Source: Symsagittifera roscoffensis (Eukaryota; Xenacoelomorpha; Acoela; Convolutidae). From it: DNA of 64,000 bases. Of the stretch, positions 20,584-29,384 are shown in pieces. The notes beneath the pieces were generated by a model that saw only the letters and a list, made by a program, of their open reading frames with translations, was not told the DNA's origin and did no database searches. Made by a program: the position numbers and the translations under genes. Positions within the stretch are counted from its first letter, which is position 1, and each line of letters opens with the position of its first letter. The stretch lies in contig NC_087067.1 of NCBI RefSeq assembly GCF_963678635.1, forward strand, positions 46,140,515 through 46,204,514, read 5' to 3'.

Positions 20584-21249
20584 TTAAACATCCGATGTGC
20601 TGACACGTCTGGCTCGCATTGGTTGCAAGTTACCCATGGCGTCAACTCCTCCTGGTGAAACTCCTATCTTGGTTGTAACCGAAAAACTGGTAGTACTTCT
20701 TGCACAGCCTTGATTATTTGGCGTTACTTCTTGGAACCCATCGCTGTTTGAGACTGAATCTGCAACACTTCGTTCTTGTTGCTCACATGACTTACATTGG
20801 TCTTCCTCTGTAGTCATGAAGCAGCAAACATGAAGAATCAGATAACCAGTGGTGAGAGCGACAATGGCTGCCATACACAGCAATGAAATGAGAACATACA
20901 GAGCATTGGAAAACGAACGGTCAAATTTTAGAACTTCAGATGTCACTGAAGCAAGCGTAGAATTGTCAATTAGGTTCATTCCTCCGATATCCATATTTAA
21001 AAATTCTGAAATTAATGAATGTGGTTCAGCGTATAATTTTTTCCAGAACTTGTTTTTTCCAGAACTAAAGGCCACTCGGGTTTCTGGGGATTCACTGACA
21101 GACGGCAGCACGCGATGAGGACATCGATCTTGAGTCCGGGGAGTATGTGCCAGTCGGTCATATCTGGAAGTTTGACCTTGAGGAGTACGAGAATGCGTAG
21201 TTTTGGAATGAAATTTTATTTTTTCAAAAATTCTAATGGAGCCTGTCAT
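20584..21249 (-). CDS. Possible single-pass membrane protein, function unknown
   Basis: I do not recognise this protein. The start is placed at 21249 because the minus strand reads TTTTATTTTCTGTTTTCAG about 20 bases upstream, a strong splice acceptor, so the 43 further open codons are probably intron. The 221-residue product has no N-terminal signal. A basic segment rich in Ser/Thr/Arg spans residues 10-60. One clear hydrophobic span lies at about 116-145, followed by Cys-Cys and, at 151-157, a C-x2-C-E pattern in an acidic stretch. The tail (160-221) is Ser/Thr-rich and ends in SDV, a possible PDZ-binding C-terminus of the S/T-x-V type. The length of the open frame in AT-rich DNA and the acceptor argue for a real last exon. 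Confidence 0.5.
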   Translation of the reverse strand: MTGSIRIFEKIKFHSKTTHSRTPQGQTSRYDRLAHTPRTQDRCPHRVLPSVSESPETRVAFSSGKNKFWKKLYAEPHSLISEFLNMDIGGMNLIDNSTLASVTSEVLKFDRSFSNALYVLISLLCMAAIVALTTGYLILHVCCFMTTEEDQCKSCEQQERSVADSVSNSDGFQEVTPNNQGCARSTTSFSVTTKIGVSPGGVDAMGNLQPMRARRVSTSDV

Positions 21250-21269
21250 GCTCAGTTTTCTCGCGACAA

Positions 21270-22154
21270 CTGAAAACAGAAAATAAAAGATCAGAACGAC
21301 CGAATTGACAATTGCGGGAAAGTGACAGAAAAACAGCGGGAAATTGCTATTCGCAATTTCCAAGATAATAAAAACCACGAGAGTAGAGCTGTCCTATCTT
21401 GATATAGGAGACAGTGATTACGAAAGAAGATCAGAATCTAGCTGAACCAGAGTGAGCCTTCGGTGGAAAGGTGGACAACCGAAGTGTCCCAATGGTCCAG
21501 AACCAAAACTCCATTCTTGAGATAAAACTTGTTCGATTAGAACTTATTGAATTAAACTTAATTCCCCGATCATTCTCAAGTTGCTTACTAATTTAGTTAC
21601 CTCTAGTTCTCGAGTGTGCTGCTATGTAAGTACCTAATTTAATTTTCTCGAGTGTGTTTTATGATTGTTATGTTGAGGTAAGGCGAGTTTTAGGTTGATC
21701 CATCTGAAATGGATCAAAGTTCCACTGTCTAATAAAAAGTAACTTAACGGATTGTTCCGACCCTGTTTTTAACGGCGTTCGAGTATTTTGGGTATTTCGA
21801 GACCTAAGTATGGGGACGTTCTTATTTTCTAGAGTGGGGGATATTTTGGTAGTGGCCTTTAAGCTGTAACGGGTTCTAGTCTCATGTCGCAAGCGAACCG
21901 AATTGGCTCCGACCGTTTTGAGGTAGAAAAACACAAGATATAGTGTCCCTGACTCTTGAGCCAATGGTTATAGGGTCTATTTTTCTTAAGCCTCATATGT
22001 GACCGAAGTAGGCGACTGTTACAACTGCAAAACCAATCTATCAAACCACCAGAAATTCCCATACAAAGAAAAAACTGTGCTTTGAATTCTATTGTAATTA
22101 AACGGTAAGAAAAGCATAATTCTCTCGCGGAGTAGCTTTTTCGCTATAATTCAG
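21270..22154. other. Unassigned region before the integrase array
   Basis: Contains two TTCTCGAGTGTG repeats (about 21607 and 21646). The minus strand has a 98-codon open frame (21668-21964) without recognisable domains. It could be the decayed terminal region of an LTR element, but no paired LTR is found. The right end (TCGCTATAATTCAG) is the acceptor of the exon-like segment that starts at 22155. Confidence 0.3.
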
Positions 22155-22295
22155 ACAATCACCAAAACTTTCGTAGATGCCAGTGCTGCATTGTCAACAT
22201 GCGGTAAAAGAGAACAGAATCTACTTTATTGCACTATCCAATGTGACCTGACCGTTCTCGATATCAAAGAATCTGAAGGTCAAGAAAGCTTCAAG
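22155..22295 (+). CDS. Exon-like segment (47 codons), gene unknown
   Basis: A pyrimidine-rich stretch ending ATAATTCAG precedes an open, protein-like frame starting TITKTFVDASAALSTCGK and ending at AGCTTCAAG|GTAACC. The stretch STCGK..LLYC faintly recalls the CG...YC pattern of laminin N-terminal/netrin domains, but this is weak. The segment and about 375 bases in all (22158-22530) recur identically at 25589-25961, where the acceptor is replaced by integrase sequence. Confidence 0.35.
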
Positions 22296-22689
22296 GTAAC
22301 CGTCTTTACATCACCGTCCGATTTTCTCGTTATCCGGCACCTATTATTTGATATTGCCTTAAAACTATTATGTTAAAAACTGATTACTTTTGTTTTAGTT
22401 TTCAAACTTAGAGTGAATTTTAAAATTTCTGGTAATTTTGCAAAATTCAGTTAGAATTTCACACTTGAAGGTGGGCAAAATATTTACAATATAAAAAAAA
22501 TTACTTATTGAATCTATATGGAAGTTCACTATTCATGGCATGAATTGTCTCACATGAATTATAGAAAAATGCGGTAAAATCTTTTAATAATAGCATGATT
22601 TGTTCCGAACTAATGAGTAATAAATTTGACTTCAACAAAGTGACTTTCAAGATATGTTCATCAAATTGTACATAGCAACAAAGGATACA

Positions 22690-23537
22690 ACTGAAAAAGC
22701 TATATTTGCCTCTTCACTTGCCTCTCTACTCGCGCGGTTCACCTGGAATCGACAGACAACCTTACTACGAACAACTGTATAACGGCAATTAGACGTTTCA
22801 TTGCTAGGAGAGGCACACCTAAGCTTTTAATCTCCGACAACGCTACTTACTTCGTCGGCGCGCGTAAACAACTACGCTCAGAACCAATCAACTTCAACGA
22901 AACCATCCTAACTGAAAGGCTACAAATCCACAATGTTGAATAGCGCCTAAATCCTCCGGCTGCCCCCCATTTTGGCGGCGTGTGGGAGCTACTCGTCTCA
23001 TTGATAAAACGAGCATTCCTACTAAATCTCGGTTCTGATCGACTATCAAGAGATCTATTTGCTACTATCGTAACCGAGACCGAGGCAATCCTCAACTCAC
23101 GTCCGCTAACTCATGTCAGTAGCGACCTTGACGACGACCTTCCACTGACACCCAACCACTTCTTAATGGGTCGTCCATTCGTCTACGCTCCAGCAGCAGC
23201 CTTCTACGAAGCATCTACCAGTAAACTGTCCAACAAGTCCTGGAAGCGAGCAAAAGATAGACTTGACAGCTTCTGGAGGCGTCTACTTAAAGAGTACGCT
23301 CCGACTCTCATTAGAAGGACTAAATGGACGCAAGCCGAGGAACCACTCGAAAAAGATGACCTCGTGTGGATACTTGAGGACTTTACACCACGAGGCATCT
23401 GGCCACTGGGTCGAGTGTTAGAAGTTTTTACCGGCTCGGATGGCATCGCGCGCTCGTGTAAACTGAAAACAGCCCTAGGTACTTTAACGAGACCAGCGGT
23501 GAAACTTGCCCTCGTAACCCCAAAAAAGAAGATTTAA
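22690..23537 (+). pseudogene. BEL/Pao integrase fragment, copy 1
   Basis: Retroelement integrase, C-terminal half. Reading in one frame, the core motif SDNATYFVGA (second catalytic Asp) is followed by NPPAAPHFGGVWELL and then a DUF5641-type C-terminal domain with ILNSRPLT, LTPNHFLMGRP and KDDLVWILEDFTPRGIWPLG. A TAG at 22941-22943 interrupts the core just before RLNPP. The region before SDN is out of frame or stopped, and the rest of pol is missing, so the copy is dead. From 22980 a 185-codon frame stays open. Confidence 0.85.
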
Positions 23538-23785
23538 GACCACTTTAATTGTACAACAAAAACAAAAAAAACTTGGCTCAACTCCTTCCCCTTCGGTTCC
23601 AAATAAGATCTCCCTCTCCCGAGGATATTCATGACATGAATTGTCTCACATGAATTATAGAAAAATGCGGTAAAATCTTTTAATAATAGCATGATTTGTT
23701 CCGAACTAATGAGTAATAAATTTGACTTCAACAAAGTGACTTTCAAGATATGTTCATCAAATTGTACATAGCAACAAAGGATACA

Positions 23786-24633
23786 ACTGAAAAAGCTATA
23801 TTTGCCTCTTCACTTGCCTCTCTACTCGCGCGGTTCACCTGGAATCGACAGACAACCTTACTACGAACAACTGTATAACGGCAATTAGACGTTTCATTGC
23901 TAGGAGAGGCACACCTAAGCTTTTAATCTCCGACAACGCTACTTACTTCGTCGGCGCGCGTAAACAACTACGCTCAGAACCAATCAACTTCAACGAAACC
24001 ATCCTAACTGAAAGGCTACAAATCCACAATGTTGAATAGCGCCTAAATCCTCCGGCTGCCCCCCATTTTGGCGGCGTGTGGGAGCTACTCGTCTCATTGA
24101 TAAAACGAGCATTCCTACTAAATCTCGGTTCTGATCGACTATCAAGAGATCTATTTGCTACTATCGTAGCCGAGACCGAGGCAATCCTCAACTCACGTCC
24201 GCTAACTCATGTCAGTAGCGACCTTGACGACGACCTTCCACTGACACCCAACCACTTCTTAATGGGTCGTCCATTCGTCTACGCTCCAGCAGCAGCCTTC
24301 TACGAAGCATCTACCAGTAAACTGTCCAACAAGTCCTGGAAGCGAGCAAAAGATAGGCTTGACAGCTTCTGGAGGCGTCTACTTAAAGAGTACGCTCCGA
24401 CTCTCATTAGAAGGACTAAATGGACGCAAGCCGAGGAACCACTCGAAAAAGATGACCTCGTGTGGATACTTGAGGACTTTACACCACGAGGCATCTGGCC
24501 ACTGGGTCGAGTGTTAGAAGTTTTTACCGGCTCGGATGGCATCGCGCGCTCGTGTAAACTGAAAACAGCCCTAGGTACTTTAACGAGACCAGCGGTGAAA
24601 CTTGCCCTCGTAACCCCAAAAAAGAAGATTTAA
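23786..24633 (+). pseudogene. BEL/Pao integrase fragment, copy 2
   Basis: Same as copy 1, with the same TAG (24037-24039) and one amino-acid change (Thr to Ala in the ETEAIL region). The open 185-codon frame runs 24076-24633. Confidence 0.85.
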
Positions 24634-24881
24634 GACCACTTTAATTGTACAACAAAAACAAAAAAAACTTGGCTCAACTCCTTCCCCTTCGGTTCCAAAT
24701 AAGATCTCCCTCTCCCGAGGATATTCATGACATGAATTGTCTCACATGAATTATAGAAAAATGCGGTAAAATCTTTTAATAATAGCATGATTTGTTCCGA
24801 ACTAATGAGTAATAAATTTGACTTCAACAAAGTGACTTTCAAGATATGTTCATCAAATTGTACATAGCAACAAAGGATACA

Positions 24882-25590
24882 ACTGAAAAAGCTATATTTG
24901 CCTCTTCACTTGCCTCTCTACTCGCGCGGTTCACCTGGAATCGACAGACAACCTTACTACGAACAACTGTATAACGGCAATTAGACGTTTCATTGCTAGG
25001 AGAGGCACACCTAAGCTTTTAATCTCCGACAACGCTACTTACTTCGTCGGCGCGCGTAAACAACTACGCTCAGAACCAATCAACTTCAACGAAACCATCC
25101 TAACTGAAAGGCTACAAATCCACAATGTTGAATAGCGCCTAAATCCTCCGGCTGCCCCCCATTTTGGCGGCGTGTGGGAGCTACTCGTCTCATTGATAAA
25201 ACGAGCATTCCTACTAAATCTCGGTTCTGATCGACTATCAAGAGATCTATTTGCTACTATCGTAACCGAGACCGAGGCAATCCTCAACTCACGTCCGCTA
25301 ACTCATGTCAGTAGCGACCTTGACGACGACCTTCCACTGACACCCAACCACTTCTTAATGGGTCGTCCATTCGTCTACGCTCCAGCAGCAGCCTTCTACG
25401 AAGCATCTACCAGTAAACTGTCCAACAAGTCCTGGAAGCGAGCAAAAGATAGACTTGACAGCTTCTGGAGGCGTCTACTTAAAGAGTACGCTCCGACTCT
25501 CATTAGAAGGACTAAATGGACGCAAGCCGAGGAACCACTCGAAAAAGATGACCTCGTGTGGATACTTGAGGACTTTACACCACGAGGCAT
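24882..25590 (+). pseudogene. BEL/Pao integrase fragment, copy 3, 3'-truncated
   Basis: Same as copy 1 with the TAG at 25133-25135. It stops at the DFTPRGI point and joins the duplicated exon-like segment in frame. Confidence 0.85.
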
Positions 25591-25807
25591 CACCAAAACT
25601 TTCGTAGATGCCAGTGCTGCATTGTCAACATGCGGTAAAAGAGAACAGAATCTACTTTATTGCACTATCCAATGTGACCTGACCGTTCTCGATATCAAAG
25701 AATCTGAAGGTCAAGAAAGCTTCAAGGTAACCGTCTTTACATCACCGTCCGATTTTCTCGTTATCCGGCACCTATTATTTGATATTGCCTTAAAACTATT
25801 ATGTTAA
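25172..25807 (+). other. Chimeric open frame: integrase C-terminal part fused to the duplicated exon-like segment
   Basis: A 211-codon frame in which about 139 codons of integrase C-terminal domain run straight into the TKTFVDASAALSTCGK segment and on to a stop after ALKLLC. No promoter, start context or expression evidence is visible. It may simply result from the duplication break. Confidence 0.4.
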
Positions 25808-26100
25808 AAACTGATTACTTTTGTTTTAGTTTTCAAACTTAGAGTGAATTTTAAAATTTCTGGTAATTTTGCAAAATTCAGTTAGAATTTCACACTTGAA
25901 GGTGGGCAAAATATTTACAATATAAAAAAAATTACTTATTGAATCTATATGGAAGTTCACTATTCATGGCATGAATTGTCTCACATGAATTATAGAAAAA
26001 TGCGGTAAAATCTTTTAATAATAGCATAATTTGTTCCGATTTAATGAGTAATAAATTTGACTTCAACAAAAGGACTTTCAAGATATGTTCATAAAATTGT
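25589..26100 (+). repeat. Direct repeat of 22158-22669 (offset 3,431 bp)
   Basis: ATCACCAAAACTTTCGTAGA to TATGTTCATAAAATTGT repeats the sequence in front of array unit 1. The first 375 bases look identical. The last 140 bases, the start of a fourth unit, differ at a few positions, such as CCGATTTAATG for CCGAACTAATG. Confidence 0.85.
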
Positions 26101-26384
26101 CTTGAATATTCACCAGTATCATGGCAGAAAATAGTAACCGAGGTTACAGTTAGGAGTCCGTTCATCACATATTCCAGTCAAAATCCTAAATGATGCTAAT
26201 TATAGCGAAAACGTTCGTATTTCAAATCAAAAATTATTATTATCAAATTTTAATGACTGCTTACTAATTTGAACAAATTGCTGAAACATTGTTTATTGAT
26301 GTATTGATGTAAAGCTGGTATGGGCCCTATCAAGCTAGTGCACGACCGTACCTAAACGGAAGGGCCCCTTTCATAATACTTTTT

Positions 26385-26584
26385 GGCTCTTTTTCCTTTT
26401 CCCCCCACCTCACACGAGCTTCAATATATTAGTGTAACGAGTGGTTTTACGAGTTTGAGTATGAAAACCAAATATGTCTGTCGTACCCTTATTAGTCTGT
26501 ATGTAAATTTTCAAAACACTCGGACAACTTGATCAACAATTTCACATGTAAAAATTTGCCGGTGGGGGGAAAGGAAAAAGAGCC
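26385..26584. mobile_element. MITE family M, copy 1 (200 bp)
   Basis: Terminal inverted repeats GGCTCTTTTTCCTTTTCCCC and GGGGAAAGGAAAAAGAGCC. The interior has TATGAAAACCAAATATG and TTATTAGTCTGTATG, shared with the copies at 36.6 and 37.4 kb. TACTTTTT on the left and TACTTATT on the right may be a decayed target duplication. Confidence 0.75.
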
Positions 26585-26689
26585 TACTTATTTTTAAAAT
26601 CCGTGTTTTTTTTTAGATCCATTTCTCTACAATCCATTTTACGATCCATTCTTTCTCTTGTTTTGCCTCTTTTGTACCCTGTTTTTTGA

Positions 26690-26800
26690 ATGTCAGTGCC
26701 AAAATACAGCCCCAAAGATGTCGAAGCAACGGTTCACTCGTACAGAGGTGCAAAGCTAGACGACCTTGCCGCGACTGCCTTGCGCTACCCCTCGCAGAAT
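26690..26800 (+). pseudogene. Possible psq/HTH transposase N-terminal remnant
   Basis: ATG followed by SVPKYSPKDVEATVHSYR and then GAKLDDLAATALRYPSQ resembles the KYSxxDVEAAV..G..S...AA...VP layout of psq-type HTH domains at the start of pogo-like transposases. Similarity fades after about 35 residues, and the frame ends at 26881. Confidence 0.3.
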
Positions 26801-28440
26801 TGTAACATTCGCCCAAATACTAAACAGTCACGGAGCGTAGAAAAAGTACCTATAGACGTTTGGCGGGCGTCAGTTACCTAAATTGTACCCGTTTTTCACC
26901 GTCTCGACCTAGCCAGTTGATTTTCTGGTCTGTTTAGGGCTAAGTGAAAAGTTACTTTTTTCAGGCTATCAGTCAAACGACTTTTAATCAGCTATCGTTT
27001 ACATGCGAAGACAACCACATAGCTGGGTCTCGGATCCCCAGACTACATGATTGCTATTAAAAACACGGCTCGAATATCCTTTTTTAGTTTTTGGTGACAG
27101 CTCTATATTAAATTCATTGGAGATGGATTGACCCGTTCCTCTTCCTAGCTACTCATATTCTAAAATAACAATTTATACCGGTGTTAATTCAAATGCTCAG
27201 GACACCAGAGTAGCTAAAAAGTTAGCTTATTACAGTCCTTCACTATATGATGGTCTCTGGGGAAGAGCCTCCGATTCCGTGCTTTTTCTGTAATAACGTC
27301 TTTATTACTCCCAATTCGTGGCACGGGAGGGTACTGCTCCTTCTTTCTTCCCCACTGAAGCCTCATTTCAGTCTTTTGTCTCCAATTAGATGTCTTATCG
27401 TGCGCGATCGTCACGTTAAGATGGTTTTTTTTCTTCTATTTTTCTGACCGTCTGTCACTTGCTGTTTCAGTTTTTGTTGTGATTTTCCCTATTTTCCGGC
27501 TAAGCATGGCCGTTTTCGCATTTCTCAGAAATGTAACGTCGCAATTCGAATTTTTCTAAAAATTTTATTCTAGAATAATCTAGCCTCCTTCATATCAATA
27601 TGTGACGACAAAGGCCTCTAATGTCTTTTTCGTGCTGCGACGGAAAGTTCCGCTGTGTCAATCCGGGGCAATGGCACATACTCCCAAGACAGTCCCCTTC
27701 AATGTCCACATTGATCGCATAACGCGGGGTTATTGTCAAGTAGTGTTCCAGTTCTCTATAATTAACTTTACAAACCGCATTACAAAATTGAAATTTATCT
27801 ACTCCACCTCAACCCACCGCGTTTCATAATTGGCACCGTACTACATTTTTCACAAAATTTGCACTATGAAGAGTGTCCTAGATAAAAAAAATTTTCTGAC
27901 TTCTTAAGTCATCTCGTTATAAAATTTCTTCTCGCTTTTTTCTGATTAAAAATTTGGGACGTGGCATGGCCACGCACCCATTGAAATTAGCTTGATGTCA
28001 CTCACAAAGTATAATCAGTTATTTATGCTGTCGTCCTCAGTATTAAAACCAAGGAACTCTGTGGCTCGGAAGGTAATGAGGTACTCACCCTCTTCGAGCG
28101 AGCGTACCCAAACCCTACCAGGTCGCCACACAGTGAACATGTGTCTCACACAGGTCAAAAACTTCAGTCGGGTTTAAATAGGTGAATATACTCACCTATG
28201 CTCTCTATATATATGTAAATAGCATCAACTAAAATTTTTCCTTGTTATTCAACAATTGCAACAAATTAACATTTCTCAAAGCCTGGTTTAACCAAACTAC
28301 AACAAAATTAAAAGTATAACAGTTTCAATAATCAAGCTTAGTTGATTGGTACAAGTTTTAGCGCACAAAAACAATTAAGTTTCTCTCCCTCTCTCTTCAT
28401 TTCAATCTCGTGTCTTATCTTCATAGTCACTCCATTGCCT

Positions 28441-28486
28441 CTTGTTCTTGTTCATAATAATAATAATAATAATAAAAAACAAGGAT
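28441..28486. repeat. (AAT)n microsatellite, possible LINE 3' tail
   Basis: CATAATAATAATAATAATAA at about 28453-28480. On the minus strand it is a (TTA)n tract downstream of the LINE fragment, where simple-repeat tails of non-LTR retrotransposons usually lie. Confidence 0.5.
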
Positions 28487-28776
28487 TTAGACATAAAGCC
28501 ATGGGGCTAAAATGCCCCGCGTTGGTAGTTTTAAACTGAGTTTTATAGTTTCTTTGAGTTTACACAGCTATTGCAGCAGTTTATTCTCCATGTGCATGGG
28601 ACACTTTCCTCATATTTACTGATGAAATGTATCCAGAAAACGTTTTTGAGGCTTGATTTGAGTCTTTCGTATTTCATCGCAAACAGGTCTTCTTCTTCCT
28701 GAGTCTGTAAAATTTTGTTTGCTAGTATAGGTGTTCTGTGCCAGAAATTGCTTTTCGATTTTTCATAATGATAATT

Positions 28777-29384
28777 TTAATGCGCTAAGTTATTTTTCGT
28801 TGATCTTCTTGTTGGGGCTGTAGATTCTTTGAACTGAACAAATTGTCTCCAATGGAAGTTGTATTGGTCGTTTATTATTTTATGAAGCAAGAGAATGTCG
28901 TGCATTTCGTGGTAGAGAGACAGTGGAAGCAGGTTTAATCTAATCAGTCTGTCTTTATAGTTGATGTTGTTACATGACAGTATCCAACGTGTAGCTTTTC
29001 TTTGGACATCTTCAATAATTCTTAATTCACACTTATTTGCTTTCCATATGGGTGAGCCATATGACACAATTGGGGTTACATATCCACAGTAGGAGTTCAG
29101 TTTCATTTTTAAGCTCGCTGATTTTGAAATATTTCTTTTAATTAAAAATAAGCAGCCTATTGCTTTTTGGGCTCTTATTTTTGCGTGTGCTGACCAGTAT
29201 AGGTTGTTGGTTATTTATATACCAAGGTCTTTTTCTGAACAGGTTTTTTCAAGTATATGGTCACCGAGATACATGTTTAGGTCAAGTTGGGGGTCTTTGA
29301 ATATTATATTGTGACCTTTTTTCATATTAAGACTCATGGAATTATCTTTGCAGCATAAGTTGATCGTGATTAGGTCATGTTGGA
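28777..29384 (-). pseudogene. Non-LTR retrotransposon (CR1/jockey-like) reverse transcriptase, C-terminal part
   Basis: The minus strand encodes the end of a LINE reverse transcriptase. From 29384 down, it reads QHDLITINL, MSLNMKKGHNIIF, EKDLGI, then WSAHAKIRAQKAIGCLFLIK, YVTPIVSYGSPIWKAN and RIIEDVQRKATRWIL, the conserved thumb/C-terminal block. A stop interrupts the frame after EKDLGI (near 29217). Everything upstream of the thumb, including the catalytic YxDD, is replaced by unrelated sequence at about 29380. It is therefore a 5'-truncated copy joined to foreign DNA. Confidence 0.8.

Larger units (their letters stand above)
22531..25590 (+). repeat. Tandem triplication (period 1,096 bp) of a BEL/Pao integrase segment
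   Basis: Units start at ATTCATG(G/A)CATGAATTG at 22531, 23627 and 24723, exactly 1,096 bases apart. Unit 3 is cut at about 25590, inside the integrase frame. Copies 1 and 3 look identical over the compared integrase region. Copy 2 differs by two substitutions (GTAACC to GTAGCC near 24168 and GATAGA to GATAGG near 24357). Such identity means very recent amplification or an assembly artefact. Confidence 0.9.
26101..28440. other. Intergenic region with MITE and transposase-like scraps
   Basis: Apart from the MITE at 26385-26584 and the psq-like fragment near 26690, no gene is recognised. A GC-richer island at 27600-27810 has an open minus-strand frame of about 70 codons without a start or recognisable domain. 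Confidence 0.35.

Noticed and set aside
22158-22669. Direct repeat pair 22158/25589 read as the two LTRs of one element
   Set aside because: No TG..CA ends, no primer-binding or polypurine sites, the segment has a protein-like exon, and the boundary coincides with a break inside the integrase frame. A segmental duplication fits better.
27590-27810. GC-richer minus-strand frame of about 70 codons with several Cys
   Set aside because: No start, no splice sites and no recognisable motif. Too short to claim.
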